Positions 9,013-18,201 of a stretch of DNA of 57,516 nucleotides are shown in pieces. The notes under the pieces are model-generated. The model was given only the letters and a program-made list of their open reading frames with translations, did not search any database and was not told where the DNA came from. The position numbers and the translations under genes were made by a program. The stretch comes from Oscillospiraceae bacterium (GTDB lineage Bacteria; Bacillota; Clostridia; Oscillospirales; Acutalibacteraceae), in assembly GCA_015066365.1 (NCBI GenBank), contig SVON01000007.1, positions 1 to 57,516 of the forward strand. The letters run 5' to 3'. Position 1 is the first letter of the stretch; each line of letters starts with the position of its first letter.

Positions 9013-9722
9013 GCACCGGTTACCTGCACTCCATCCAAACCCTGGGCACCGTAGACGGGCCCGGGGTGCGGTTCGTGGCCTTTTTACAGGGGTGTCCCCT
9101 GCGGTGTGCCTGCTGCCACAACCCGGACACCTGGGCGACCAAAGAGGGCACCGCCACCACCCCGGAAGAACTGGTGGAGAAAGCCCTCCGCTACCGCGCC
9201 TATTGGGGCGCAGAGGGTGGCGTCACCCTTTCGGGTGGCGAGCCACTGTTGCAGGCGGCGTTTGTGCGGGAGGTATTCTCCCTCTGTCAGCAAAACGGGG
9301 TACACACCTGCCTGGACACCTCCGGATGTATCTTGACCGACCAGGTGAAACAGGCGCTGAGCCTTACCGACCGGGTGCTGCTGGATGTAAAATACACCAC
9401 CGAAGAGGCGTATCAGGCCTATGTTGGATACGCCATGGCGCCGGTGATGGAATTCCTTGCGTATCTGAATGAGCAGGGCATCCCCACCACCCTGCGGCAG
9501 GTCACCATCCCCACCCTCAACGACACCCCTGAGGCGGTGTCCGCCCTGCAGAAGATTGCCGCCACCCACCCCTGCGTGGACAAGGTAGAACTGCTTCCTT
9601 TCCGCAAGATCTGTCAGGTGAAGTACGATCAGATGGGACTCCCCTTCCCCTTGGCGCATCTGCCGGAACCCACCGGCGAACAGATGGAACAACTAAACCG
9701 CCTTCTGCAACCGCTACGCTAA
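9009..9722 (+). CDS. pflA: Pyruvate formate-lyase activating enzyme (radical SAM)
   Basis: This 237-residue radical SAM enzyme uses a 4Fe-4S cluster and S-adenosylmethionine to abstract hydrogen from the PFL glycine. The cluster motif C-x3-C-x2-C is Cys29, Cys33 and Cys36 in [15 protein letters not shown], with an extra Cys35. The [15 protein letters not shown] lead-in, the LSGGEP glycine-rich SAM-binding segment and the LLPFRK segment are typical. The ATG at 9009 overlaps the pflB stop as ATGA. No separate Shine-Dalgarno is evident, which implies translational coupling and similar expression of the two partners. A terminator begins inside the last codons. Confidence 0.96.
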   Translation: MSTGYLHSIQTLGTVDGPGVRFVAFLQGCPLRCACCHNPDTWATKEGTATTPEELVEKALRYRAYWGAEGGVTLSGGEPLLQAAFVREVFSLCQQNGVHTCLDTSGCILTDQVKQALSLTDRVLLDVKYTTEEAYQAYVGYAMAPVMEFLAYLNEQGIPTTLRQVTIPTLNDTPEAVSALQKIAATHPCVDKVELLPFRKICQVKYDQMGLPFPLAHLPEPTGEQMEQLNRLLQPLR

Positions 9723-9739
9723 GTGGCGGTTGCTTTTTT
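9707..9739 (+). terminator. Terminator of pflBA
   Basis: An 8-bp stem GCAACCGC (9707-9714) with GCGGTTGC (9726-9733) and six T residues. The pflA stop codon is in the loop, and the -35 box of the next promoter overlaps the 3' arm. Confidence 0.75.
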
Positions 9740-9758
9740 GTGGGGACTGTGCTATAAT
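9730..9758 (+). promoter_or_regulatory. Promoter of the chromate-type transporter pair
   Basis: TTGCTT (9730-9735), a 17-bp spacer and TATAAT (9753-9758), 33 bp before the ATG at 9791. The -35 box is embedded in the upstream terminator. Confidence 0.7.
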
Positions 9759-9790
9759 ACCCCGGAACGAAGCGAAAAGGAGGGGTGACT

Positions 9791-10354
9791 ATGGACAGCA
9801 AAGCCAAACGGGCCTTACAGCTGTTTCTCACCTTTTTTAAGATCGGTGCCTTCACCTTTGGTGGCGGCTACGCCATGATCCCGCTCATCCAGCGGGAGAT
9901 TGTGGAAAAACACGGGTGGATGACCGACGAGGATATTTTGGACATCTTCGCCATTGCAGAGTCCACCCCCGGCCCCATCGCCATCAACGCCGCCACCTTT
10001 GTGGGCTACCGTACCGCCGGCTTTTGGGGCTCTGCTCTGGCCACCACCGGCGTGGTGCTCCCCTCGTTTGTCATCATTCTGCTCATCTCCTTCCTGCTCA
10101 CCGGCTTTGCAGAGATTCCGGCGGTGCAATACGCCTTTTTCGGCATCCGGGCCGGTGTGATGGCGCTGCTGATCAAAGCCCTGTGGACGATGTATAAGAA
10201 AAATCCCAAGAGCTATATCGGCTACGGTATTATGCTGGCGGCCTTTCTGGTGACCGCCTTTATGGACGTGCCGGTGCTGTTGGTGATCCTGGGCTGTGCC
10301 GCCGTGGGCTTGGTATCCTCCCTACTGGTGTGGCGAAAGGAGGGCAAGGGATAA
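9791..10354 (+). CDS. Chromate transporter family protein, first half (short-chain ChrA)
   Basis: This 187-residue membrane protein is one half of a split CHR-family transporter. The family signature FFKIGAFTFGGGYAMIPLIQ begins at about residue 14 and is followed by ESTPGPIAINAATFVGY. Several membrane segments cover residues about 75-185. Short CHR proteins usually occur as adjacent pairs that work as a heterodimer, as here. Family members export chromate, but in gut anaerobes the natural substrate is usually unknown. I chose the ATG at 9791 over the GTG at 9785 because of the AAAAGGAGGGG ribosome binding site ending at 9784. The partner gene starts inside its stop codon (TAATG overlap), so expression should be coupled. 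Confidence 0.9.
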   Translation: MDSKAKRALQLFLTFFKIGAFTFGGGYAMIPLIQREIVEKHGWMTDEDILDIFAIAESTPGPIAINAATFVGYRTAGFWGSALATTGVVLPSFVIILLISFLLTGFAEIPAVQYAFFGIRAGVMALLIKALWTMYKKNPKSYIGYGIMLAAFLVTAFMDVPVLLVILGCAAVGLVSSLLVWRKEGKG

Positions 10355-10968
10355 TGGTGTTTCTGACCTTGTTTTTGACCTTCTTTAAGATTGGTGCCTT
10401 CACCTTTGGCGGCGGCTACGCCATGCTCCCCTTTATTCAGCAAGAGGTGCTGGGGCACAACTGGGTGGCCGAATCCGACCTGATCAACTTTATTGCGATC
10501 AGCGAGTCCACCCCCGGTCCCTTCGCCATCAATATGGCCACCTACGTAGGCAGTCAGGTGGGCAACGACTATGGCTGGCTGGGCAGTATCTTCGGTTCCT
10601 TCTGCGCCACTATGGGTGTGGTTCTGCCCTCCTTCTTGGTCATCCTTGTTGTGGCGAAATTCTATGAGAAATACAAGCAGAGCACCCTTGTCAAGGGCTG
10701 TATGTCCGGCTTAAAGCCTGCGGTGGTGGGTCTCATCGCTGCCGCCATCCTGTCGGTGGTGGGCGAGGTGCTGTTCCCTGCCGGCGTGGCTCTGTCGGTT
10801 TTCCAAAGCCCCAACTTCTACGTAGCGCTGGGCATCTTTGCCCTCACCTGCACCCTGGCCTTTTGGAAAAAGGTGCACCCCATTATCCTGATCGTGCTGT
10901 CCGCCGGTCTGGGCATCGCCTGGGGGTATTTGGCCCCCACTCTGGGCACCGCCATCCCGCTGAAATAA
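10354..10968 (+). CDS. Chromate transporter family protein, second half (short-chain ChrA)
   Basis: This 204-residue partner of the preceding gene repeats the CHR signature (FFKIGAFTFGGGYAMLPFIQ from about residue 10, then ESTPGPFAINMATYVGSQVG), followed by four to five hydrophobic segments. The similar N-terminal halves of the two genes show an old duplication of a single CHR domain. The ATG at 10354 shares one base with the upstream TAA, and AAAGGAGGG lies upstream within the previous gene. A bidirectional terminator follows. The pair is probably membrane-embedded as antiparallel subunits, which is known for the family and not visible in the sequence. Confidence 0.9.
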   Translation: MVFLTLFLTFFKIGAFTFGGGYAMLPFIQQEVLGHNWVAESDLINFIAISESTPGPFAINMATYVGSQVGNDYGWLGSIFGSFCATMGVVLPSFLVILVVAKFYEKYKQSTLVKGCMSGLKPAVVGLIAAAILSVVGEVLFPAGVALSVFQSPNFYVALGIFALTCTLAFWKKVHPIILIVLSAGLGIAWGYLAPTLGTAIPLK

Positions 10969-10980
10969 ACACCCTACACA

Positions 10981-11016
10981 AAAAAACACCCTGTCCGTGT
11001 GGACAGGGTGTTTTTT
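10981..11016. terminator. Bidirectional terminator between the transporter pair and the polysaccharide locus
   Basis: A perfect 16-bp stem (10981-10996 with 11001-11016) around loop GTGT, with an A run on one side and a T run on the other. It ends both the transporter transcript and the long minus-strand polysaccharide transcript. Confidence 0.92.
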
Positions 11017-13486
11017 ATTTGCGCTTCAGTTTCGCTTTGATCCGGGTGAGCAGCGGCTTGGAGTGCTCCACCGCATACATCAGGTCGTGGCTCTCTAACA
11101 ACTGCTCAAATTTTGCTCGGTTGGGACGATCCCCACGGGGCTTGATAACGTTGGGGTTGCCGGCCACAATCCGCCCAAAGGTGGTGTCAAACAGCCGTAC
11201 GCCCTGGGTTTCCTCCAGAAAGGCTTTGCCCTTTTCGGTGTGCGCCAGGATGCAGGAAACACCCTCTTTGTTCCAGAAGGGATCCTGCTCGGTGGCACCC
11301 CAAAAATCGCCCAGCATCAGGTCGCCGGTGCGATGGTTGCCCCGGGCCTTGCAGGTATAGCAGGCCTTGCCCGCCATGGTGGCAAAGGCATAGCCGTATT
11401 CGGTGTGGTAGAACGGCTTTTCGTACACCGTCCCGTTTTCAAAGGTGGCGGACAGATAGCCGGGGGTCCAGGCCCCTTTCTTCCGCTTCACCGAGAAATC
11501 CACCAGTTTGCTTTGATACTTTTGCTCCAGATACTCCACGTACTGGCGGTGCACCTTAGCGGTGGTGGGACCGTGGCAGATCAGCTCCGCCGTCATCAGT
11601 CCCTCGTACTCCTGCTTCAGATAGCCACGCAGCGCCGCTACCGTACAGGGCAGACCGATAAACAACACCGGCTTGCCGGCCTCCAACAGCGCTTTTACGT
11701 CAGCATAGACGGTGCCCATCTGCACCGCGCAGTATTTGGAGCCCTTGAATTTTTCCAAATCCTCCATCCGGTCGGTGAGCGCATACACCGCCTCTTTGAA
11801 GTCGGGGGTATAGGTGACACCCGCCACGTAGCCGCCCCGGCGGATCATCTGCCGGGCCAGGGCGGTGGCCACACCGCCGGAGGAGCAAGACAACAGTTCC
11901 GCAGACTCCTCCACGTAGCCGGCATAAGCGGCGATGTCGTGCTGAGCGTAGGGCTCCAGATCCATCGGCTTCGCTTTTTTCTTGCCCAACAGCATACTCT
12001 TGATCCCCTTCAGGTTGCCGGGATACAGCAGTACCCCCAAGACCAGACCCAACAGACCGGTGACCACGGCAAAAACAAAGCCCCATACGATCCATTGGGT
12101 GTATTTATAAATCAGCACGTCCTCGATTAGCCACATACCGCCCATCGCCACGCCCAACAGCGCCAGCGTGGTGGCACACAGCTTGATCAGTAAGGGGGAC
12201 AGCTTGGTTTTCAGAATGTGCTTGCCGGTGAACACCGTATAATACACCGCCTTAAAGGCAGTAGCCGCCAGCGTACCCATGGCTACACCCACCAAGGGAT
12301 CCCACACCAGGATCAGCACCAGCGACACCACCACGTTGATGGCAGCCTCGCCATAGGCGCCAAACTGGCTCTCTTTCAGCTTGTTGGCGGCGATGGTCAG
12401 ATTAAAGCAAGGCAGGGAAAGACAGTTGAGCGCCTCCGCCACCACCATAATCAGCGCAAACAAAGGCTGAATGTAGTTGGCGTCGGTGGTGCCGTCGGTA
12501 TACAGCTTGACAAAAGGAACGATCAGGATCGCCGCCGTACCAAACAGCAGAATGGTCAGCACCGTCAAGATCAACTTATAGCTGCGATAGGTCTTGCGCA
12601 GGGTCTCCTGCTCCCCCTTCGCGGCCATCTCGCCCAGCAGGGCTTCCATTCCTCCGGTAAAGGAGGTGGCTATGTTGCGCAGACTGAACACCACCAGATG
12701 ATAGACGGAATACACCGCCACCGAGGGCAGATCCGCCATCAGGGTCAGCATCATCACGTCGGTGTTGTTCTGAATCACGTAGGCAGTGTGCTGCGCGATA
12801 CCGGTAAACTTGTTGGGCAACGAGGCCTTGACCCCGGTCTTATGCAGGTTGTAGTGCTTGTGTACGTACCACGCATACATCAAGGGGCGCAGCACAAACA
12901 CCAGGCTGCTGACGATCTTGACCCACAGGATGTCCACACCGCTCTTGGCCAAAATGACGATCAACGCCACGTTGAGAAGATTGGTGATGATGTACACCCC
13001 GTTCACCACGTACTGCTTTTGATCCGCGTTGAGCAGGGTCATCTTGGAGATGCCGATCATATACTCGGCAAACTTGCCGATGGCGATACCCACCACCAGG
13101 AAGAAGGTATAACTCCAAGTGAACTGAGCGGCATCCACGTCCGCCATCGAGTGATAGCCAAAGGCCAGCACCACCACGTAGGCAGCAAAGGCCAGACCGA
13201 TCCAGGTAAAAAAGCGCTTGACCGCCAGATACACCTGGCTGATCTTTTCGTCATCCCGCTCCGCCAGAGGCTTATACAGCGCCCCGCGGGCCACGCGGCC
13301 GATGCCCCCCTCAAACAGAGTGATATAGGAAAGGAACTGAGCGATGGAAATGGTGAGACCGTAGGCATCCGAGCCAAAGGTGTCAATCATAATCCACGGA
13401 ATGATCAGACCGCACAGGGTGGTCACCAGTTGATGGACCAGCGTGCTGAGCACGTTCATCTTGACCCGAAATATCCGTCGTCCCAT
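11015..13486 (-). CDS. Fusion: Wzx-like oligosaccharide flippase + FrhB/F420-dehydrogenase beta-subunit-like domain
   Basis: One uninterrupted 823-residue frame joins two functions normally found as separate genes. Residues 1 to about 500 are a polytopic MATE/Wzx-type flippase with about twelve to fourteen hydrophobic segments, expected to move lipid-linked oligosaccharide across the membrane. Residues about 508-823 resemble the C-terminal part of coenzyme F420 hydrogenase/dehydrogenase beta-subunit proteins common in polysaccharide loci: SCSSGGVATALA, LFIGLPCTVAALRGYL, ELICHGP, and the CxxC plus LGDFWG motif (GKACYTCKARGNHRTGD then LMLGDFWG). The N-terminal ferredoxin domain usual in such proteins is absent, as the frame passes straight from a basic linker (KKKAKPMDLEPYAQ) into the domain. 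The ATG at 13486 has GGAGGAG upstream. The pyruvyl-transferase-family gene lies 24 bp upstream. The role of the FrhB-like part in glycan modification is unknown. Confidence 0.88.
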   Translation of the reverse strand: MGRRIFRVKMNVLSTLVHQLVTTLCGLIIPWIMIDTFGSDAYGLTISIAQFLSYITLFEGGIGRVARGALYKPLAERDDEKISQVYLAVKRFFTWIGLAFAAYVVVLAFGYHSMADVDAAQFTWSYTFFLVVGIAIGKFAEYMIGISKMTLLNADQKQYVVNGVYIITNLLNVALIVILAKSGVDILWVKIVSSLVFVLRPLMYAWYVHKHYNLHKTGVKASLPNKFTGIAQHTAYVIQNNTDVMMLTLMADLPSVAVYSVYHLVVFSLRNIATSFTGGMEALLGEMAAKGEQETLRKTYRSYKLILTVLTILLFGTAAILIVPFVKLYTDGTTDANYIQPLFALIMVVAEALNCLSLPCFNLTIAANKLKESQFGAYGEAAINVVVSLVLILVWDPLVGVAMGTLAATAFKAVYYTVFTGKHILKTKLSPLLIKLCATTLALLGVAMGGMWLIEDVLIYKYTQWIVWGFVFAVVTGLLGLVLGVLLYPGNLKGIKSMLLGKKKAKPMDLEPYAQHDIAAYAGYVEESAELLSCSSGGVATALARQMIRRGGYVAGVTYTPDFKEAVYALTDRMEDLEKFKGSKYCAVQMGTVYADVKALLEAGKPVLFIGLPCTVAALRGYLKQEYEGLMTAELICHGPTTAKVHRQYVEYLEQKYQSKLVDFSVKRKKGAWTPGYLSATFENGTVYEKPFYHTEYGYAFATMAGKACYTCKARGNHRTGDLMLGDFWGATEQDPFWNKEGVSCILAHTEKGKAFLEETQGVRLFDTTFGRIVAGNPNVIKPRGDRPNRAKFEQLLESHDLMYAVEHSKPLLTRIKAKLKRK

Positions 13487-13510
13487 CGTTCTCCTCCTCT
13501 CCTTTTCGTT

Positions 13511-14602
13511 TTACTTCAGGGCGTTTTCCAGATACGCCAAAGACTGTGTTTTGCGTTGCGCAAACACCACCCGTGCCCGGTCGTAGTTCACCGACCCCTC
13601 GGCCAGAGCCTCGCCCTCGCGCACCTCCCGGTCCTCCATCTCCAGGTCTTCCAACACCTGACGCAGACGGGAACCGTTGTGAGCGGGCACCTGCACGTAC
13701 AAATCCCGCTCGAACAGCACCGAAAAAGCCGTGCCGTGGAAGGAATTGGTAAACACCTGCCGCGCATTGTGTACCAGATACAACCATTGCTGCGGGCTCA
13801 CGTCGGTGGCGTAGGTGAGCATCGGATCCTTGTTGCGGCGGGCCGTCAAGGGGTTGCCCCCGATCACCACCACCTTCAGCCCCTGCTCTCTGGCATAGGC
13901 CTTGCATCGGCTGAGCAGTTCTTTGGACTGGTTGACCACAAAATAAAGCACGTAGTCCCCCTCTGCCGCCGGGTGGGGTTTCTCCAGTTTTTCCCACTCA
14001 GAGGCATCCACCAGCCAGGTGGGATCGGTCACCAACGGCACCTCCCGTCCGGTCAACCGCTCCACCAGCGCTTTGCCCGGCATCTCCCGGGCCGACAGGG
14101 CATCAAAGGCGTTCAGCTCCGGAGCGATGGCCGCCTCAAACCCATCGGGGAACTCCACCACGCCAAAGCTGGGGGCGTAGGCCACCCGCTTGGTGTTCTC
14201 CCCGCAAAAATCCAAAAAATAACTGAGATCGGTATCGGTGATGTAGGGGCTCCACACCTGATCGCTGCCGCAGATAACGGCGTCGTAACGGCGCCCCAGT
14301 TCTCTAAGCTTATCTTTATCCGTAAAGGGGCGTGCAGGATAATAGGTCACCTGCCCCCGCTCAAAGCGGCGGAACCCGGCATACAACCGCCGGTGGAGCA
14401 ACAACCGCACCCGCCGCTGTGCCGCGCACTTTAGCGGGTTGCGCCCCTTTCTCACGTGCTTTTCCGCTTTCATATAGGGGTTATGATAGTTTATAATCTC
14501 CACCGAATGGCCCATCCGCCGCACCGTATTCTGCAGAGCGATCATCTGCAGGCAGGCGCCGTAGCTGACCGAGTTGGGGAAGGTTAAAATGCCAACTTTC
14601 AT
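13511..14602 (-). CDS. Polysaccharide pyruvyl transferase family protein
   Basis: This 363-residue GT-B-like protein belongs to the family that transfers pyruvate from phosphoenolpyruvate to form ketals on exopolysaccharide sugars. The start MKVGILTFPNSVSYGACLQ matches the family's first strand and Gly-Ala-x-Leu-Gln loop. Later segments VICGSDQVWSP, RVAYAPSFG and NSFHGTAFSVLF are highly characteristic. The ATG at 14602 is preceded by TAGGAGGTAATT. It lies directly upstream of the flippase-FrhB fusion. Pyruvyl-transferase-family and FrhB-like genes are repeatedly neighbours in bacterial polysaccharide loci, so the pair probably acts on the same sugar. The acceptor sugar is not known. A leader of about 160 bp with two strong inverted repeats precedes it. 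Confidence 0.92.
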   Translation of the reverse strand: MKVGILTFPNSVSYGACLQMIALQNTVRRMGHSVEIINYHNPYMKAEKHVRKGRNPLKCAAQRRVRLLLHRRLYAGFRRFERGQVTYYPARPFTDKDKLRELGRRYDAVICGSDQVWSPYITDTDLSYFLDFCGENTKRVAYAPSFGVVEFPDGFEAAIAPELNAFDALSAREMPGKALVERLTGREVPLVTDPTWLVDASEWEKLEKPHPAAEGDYVLYFVVNQSKELLSRCKAYAREQGLKVVVIGGNPLTARRNKDPMLTYATDVSPQQWLYLVHNARQVFTNSFHGTAFSVLFERDLYVQVPAHNGSRLRQVLEDLEMEDREVREGEALAEGSVNYDRARVVFAQRKTQSLAYLENALK

Positions 14603-14648
14603 AATTACCTCCTAAGGGAGCCGTCAAAACCCTAACGTAAAACCATAC

Positions 14649-14679
14649 CGAAAAGCAGAACCCGTGTTTCTGCTTTTCG
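14649..14679. repeat. Inverted repeat in the leader of the pyruvyl-transferase gene
   Basis: A perfect 12-bp inverted repeat (14649-14660 with 14668-14679) with a 7-nt loop, extended by AAACCA/TGGTTT arms across a small internal loop. No T run follows on either strand, so it is not an ordinary terminator. Confidence 0.6.
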
Positions 14680-14707
14680 CTGTGGTTTCTTTGCATTACC
14701 CCGCGCA

Positions 14708-14744
14708 AACGGGTGCTCAATACATAGCGTATTGAGCACCCGTT
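14708..14744. repeat. 16-bp perfect inverted repeat after the Cys-rich surface protein gene
   Basis: Arms 14708-14723 and 14729-14744 pair perfectly around loop ATAGC, 20 bp past the stop of the surface protein gene. The minus-strand side continues with a GC-rich sequence, so the hairpin lacks a terminator tail. It may protect the 3' end of the upstream message or lower downstream expression. Confidence 0.65.
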
Positions 14745-14763
14745 GTTGCTTGTTTAGGGGTGC

Positions 14764-17700
14764 TTAATCAGCGATGCCCTGATTATAGACCTCGTTGAAG
14801 GTGCCGGACTGCACCTCGCCATAGACAACGATCTGGTTGCCCTCAGCCGAGGTGTAGACGAAGTAGGGACGAGCAGAAATCACAGAATCCCAGTTCGCCT
14901 CGGGGATGTTGGTCACGCGGACGGCGTAGGAGAAATACGTCTCCTCCAACTCCCACAGATAGTTGGCATCGATGTTCTTGATGGTTCTGTTACCGTTGTT
15001 CTGAGCGGCAACAATGGTCATCTCTTCAGCGGCCAACGGCTTGTTGGTGACGATGGCACCGGCGAAGTTCAGCTGATACTCCACACCATCCATCTCCACG
15101 ATACCGGAATCGGTCTTGTAGGTGTTCTTGGTGTTCTCGAACAGTTCCACGTCAGAAGCCTTCAGGCTGAACAGGAAGGCCAAACCGGCCACGTCCTCAG
15201 AAGCGGACTTACCGTTGCACACCAGGATCTCCACCTCACGGATGGCGCCGCAACCGTTGCAGTCGGCGTCAAACGCGTGGTCGTAGGTGTGAGCACCGGT
15301 GGCGGTCAGGGGCTCGGCATAGCTGTCGCCGCAGTTGCCGCAGGTATAGGTCACGGAGCCGTCGGCGCCGCAGGTAGCCTCCACGCGGGCAGACTCGGCA
15401 TAATCGTGGGTCAGAGCGTCAATGGCCTCGGTGTAGCTGTCACCGCAGGCAGAGCAGGTGTAGGTGGTCTCACCGGCCACACCGCAGGAGGGAGCAGAAG
15501 TCTCCACACCTACGTAATTATGACCCAGAGCGGCACCCTCGGTGGCGCCGCAGGTGTTACAGGTCTTGGGCGTGTCGCAGTCAGCGGCAGTCCAGGAATG
15601 ACCCAGAGCGGCCTTCAGAACCTCGCCGCACACGGTACAGGTCTGAGCGTTCTCGCAATCGGCCTCAGCACCGGGGTTGTGACCGGTAGCGCTGATCGCC
15701 TCGGTGTAGCTGTCGCCGCAGACAGAGCAGGTGTAGGTGGTCTCACCGGCCTCGGTGCAGGTGGGAGCAGTCGTCTGCACACCCTCATAGCTGTGACCGT
15801 CGGCGCAGGGATCACTACAAGCCTCGCACTCGCCGGTATACCAGCAATCGCAGGTGGGGCAAACCTGATAGATGGTACCCGCCTCAGCGCCGGTGGTGTC
15901 CAGCATAGTACCGTCGGCGTTGCGCAACTGGGCGGAGGCAATCGGAATGTAATAATAAGTGCCGTCGGTGGAAGCACCCTGGTCGTACATCACGCCGAAT
16001 ATGTCGCCGCCGGCGCCGTTCACCAGTTGAATGGTGCCGGTACCCTCGGAGGAGGTGATGTTGGCACCGTTGCCGGTGATGGTGTAATCCTCATTCAGGA
16101 TATCCGCATAAGTGACAGTGCTGTAAATGTAACCGTTGGAGATCAGCGTGCCGTTGATATCCAATTTGGCATCCACCAGATCCGCCTCGGTGCGGGTCTT
16201 GCGGGTGGTGCAGGTGTAGGCCACGGGACGGCTACGCATTCCTGCGTTGCGATCCCAATAATTGTAATAACGATTCGTCACTATCTCAAAGGTATCCATA
16301 TCGATACCCCAAGTGTAGTTGTCGTAATCGAACATCTGCAGCATATAGCCGCCGGCGGTCACCACGTCGGTGGTAGCGTCGGTATAAGCGATGTTCAGGG
16401 TAGCGCCCTGGTCCACCGTCAGAGAGGAGCCGGGCAGCATCATCACGTTCTGCTGCAAGGTGGCGGTGCCGCTCTTGATGTGGATCTGCATACTGTTGGT
16501 GATGGGCAGCACGAACTTGCCGGCATCCACGTCTACGCCGGCAATACTCATCGCCAGCTCGGACAGAGCGCAATCGCCATAGGACTCCAGAATCAGGCTG
16601 TCGGTGGTGGGATCGTAATCCTTCACCACATAGGAGCCGGGCTCGGGACGGAACATAGCGTTGGAGCCGATGAACTGCACCGTAGCGCCGTGCTCCATAC
16701 GGGACATATACACCGAGGTGTGCACGTACTCGGTGGAGCCGTACTCATAGGTGGTGGCCACCTCGATGTTCTGCACGTAGTACTGTGCGGTGGGGAACAC
16801 CAGGAAGCCCTGGGCCAGCTCGGTACTCTTATCGCCGCCGCGGAAGTCCATAATCTGGAAGTTCTCGTAGATGGAGGCGCCGTTCTTAGCGGTGATAGTA
16901 CCGTCGCCGTAGATATAACCCCAGGCATACAGAGTAGCACCGCTATTCACGTCAATGTGGGAGCCGGCCTGCATCTCAATAAAGCCCAAGGGGCCGGTGG
17001 GGCTACCGCCGTAGCGACCGTTATGGGGGCTACCGCCGGCGGCAGAGGCGTGCCGACCGCCCACCTCGATAACACCGTTGACGGTGATGTGGGCGTCGGC
17101 ACCCAGCGTCAGGGTGCGGTAGCGGGTGGGTTGTACCCACGCAATGCTACCCTTGCCGCCCAGCAGATCGTCGTAGCTGGTGCAGCTGGGGTTCTTGCCG
17201 TGGGCAGAATGGGCATCGTTATAGGGCACCAACAGAGTGATGCCGGAGGGGATGGTGTGGGTACCGGTGACGGTACCATCCTTAATCACCACGATCTTCT
17301 TGTCAGAACCGGCCTGAGCGGCGGCAATCGCCTCGCTCAGATCGTAGAACCGTTGACCGCCCACGCTGAAGTGAGCGGGGTTACCGGCCACAAACACCGG
17401 CTTGATGGTGGCATCAGATCCCACCGGCAGGGTGGTCGTGGCGTCATAAGACACATAGCCGCCAGCGGTCTCGTTGTACCAGCCGTAGAAGGCATAGCCG
17501 CTGTTGGCGGTGGCCACCAGAGCATAGCTGCTCTCGGTGGGAGCCTTGGTATAGCTGGTCTCAGCCGCGATAGCGGTGCCATCCACCGTATAGCTTCCGT
17601 TTTCGGGAGCCAGGAAGGTGGTGGTTACGTTGCTGTTACCAATCAGTTGAATCCCGGTGATGGTCAGGGTGTTGGTGCTGGTGCCACTGGGAGAGGTCAA

Positions 17701-18087
17701 GGTGATGACCAGGGTGCCACCGGATGCCAGATCGCCGCTGTAGGCGTTGCCGGAAATACCGGACACCGAACCGCCGCCGGTCAACGTATAAGAGAAGGAC
17801 AGCTTACGGGTATCCGCATAGTTGTTCTTGATGGTCAGCTTGGTGGTGACCGTCCGGCTAATAATAAAAGACTTATAACCGGTAGCGGTACCGGTGATGG
17901 TGGTGCCGCTGGCGGTCCAGTTCGCCTTACCGCTACTGCTGCTGGCGTCGGTCCAGGACAGACCGATGCCGGGGTCGGATACGGTCAGCGTGCCCGCCGC
18001 CGAGGCGGTCATAGCAAATAGCGGAAGCATCGTCACAATCATTGCCAGAGACAATAGGATAGCGCCGATGCGCTTTACACATTTCAT
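14764..18087 (-). CDS. Large secreted Cys-rich surface protein (beta-sandwich, InlB-like repeat, beta-helix-like region, CxxC repeats)
   Basis: This 1107-residue exported protein starts with a clear signal peptide (Lys/Arg, Leu-rich core, ending near residue 31). Residues about 32-145 look like a beta-sandwich. Residues about 157-235 resemble the GYAFYGWYN-type bacterial repeat. Residues about 240-740 form a long, probably beta-helical region with Gly-Asp turns, shared with the neighbouring dockerin protein. Residues about 740-950 contain eight C-x2-C pairs in CSVCG- and CNTCG-like repeats with conserved GH and HxY positions. A 150-residue C-terminal domain follows. I chose the ATG at 18087 because AAAGGAGC and the signal peptide follow it; the open frame continues 33 codons upstream without a ribosome binding site. 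No sortase motif is seen. The function is unrecognised; adhesion or polymer binding is a guess from context. Confidence 0.85.
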   Translation of the reverse strand: MKCVKRIGAILLSLAMIVTMLPLFAMTASAAGTLTVSDPGIGLSWTDASSSSGKANWTASGTTITGTATGYKSFIISRTVTTKLTIKNNYADTRKLSFSYTLTGGGSVSGISGNAYSGDLASGGTLVITLTSPSGTSTNTLTITGIQLIGNSNVTTTFLAPENGSYTVDGTAIAAETSYTKAPTESSYALVATANSGYAFYGWYNETAGGYVSYDATTTLPVGSDATIKPVFVAGNPAHFSVGGQRFYDLSEAIAAAQAGSDKKIVVIKDGTVTGTHTIPSGITLLVPYNDAHSAHGKNPSCTSYDDLLGGKGSIAWVQPTRYRTLTLGADAHITVNGVIEVGGRHASAAGGSPHNGRYGGSPTGPLGFIEMQAGSHIDVNSGATLYAWGYIYGDGTITAKNGASIYENFQIMDFRGGDKSTELAQGFLVFPTAQYYVQNIEVATTYEYGSTEYVHTSVYMSRMEHGATVQFIGSNAMFRPEPGSYVVKDYDPTTDSLILESYGDCALSELAMSIAGVDVDAGKFVLPITNSMQIHIKSGTATLQQNVMMLPGSSLTVDQGATLNIAYTDATTDVVTAGGYMLQMFDYDNYTWGIDMDTFEIVTNRYYNYWDRNAGMRSRPVAYTCTTRKTRTEADLVDAKLDINGTLISNGYIYSTVTYADILNEDYTITGNGANITSSEGTGTIQLVNGAGGDIFGVMYDQGASTDGTYYYIPIASAQLRNADGTMLDTTGAEAGTIYQVCPTCDCWYTGECEACSDPCADGHSYEGVQTTAPTCTEAGETTYTCSVCGDSYTEAISATGHNPGAEADCENAQTCTVCGEVLKAALGHSWTAADCDTPKTCNTCGATEGAALGHNYVGVETSAPSCGVAGETTYTCSACGDSYTEAIDALTHDYAESARVEATCGADGSVTYTCGNCGDSYAEPLTATGAHTYDHAFDADCNGCGAIREVEILVCNGKSASEDVAGLAFLFSLKASDVELFENTKNTYKTDSGIVEMDGVEYQLNFAGAIVTNKPLAAEEMTIVAAQNNGNRTIKNIDANYLWELEETYFSYAVRVTNIPEANWDSVISARPYFVYTSAEGNQIVVYGEVQSGTFNEVYNQGIAD

Positions 18088-18124
18088 TGTGATGCTCCTT
18101 TCTTCTTTAAGAATGGAGGCAATC

Positions 18125-18152
18125 CCCCGAACCCGGTACACCGGGTTCGGGG
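18125..18152. repeat. Hairpin between the dockerin gene and the next surface protein gene
   Basis: A perfect 12-bp GC-rich inverted repeat (18125-18136 with 18141-18152) with loop TACA, about 50 bp past the dockerin-protein stop. There is no T tract on the minus strand, so it is likely an RNA-processing or stability element rather than a full terminator. Confidence 0.6.
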
Positions 18153-18201
18153 CAACGCCAAAAGATAAATCCGTACAACGGCTCAAAACGCCGTTAAATC
18201 G

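Noticed and set aside
9791-10968. Chromate resistance island
   Set aside because: Only the transporter pair is present, with no chrB regulator, reductase or mobile element; such pairs are common housekeeping genes in Clostridia.
11015-11960. Reading the FrhB-like domain as a true F420 hydrogenase or methanogen-type gene
   Set aside because: The neighbours are polysaccharide genes, the ferredoxin part is missing and no other hydrogenase or F420 gene is present. The family is common in glycan loci.
14649-14744. Terminator pair ending the surface-gene transcript before the pyruvyl-transferase gene
   Set aside because: Neither stem has a T tract on the minus strand, so they were listed as inverted repeats instead.
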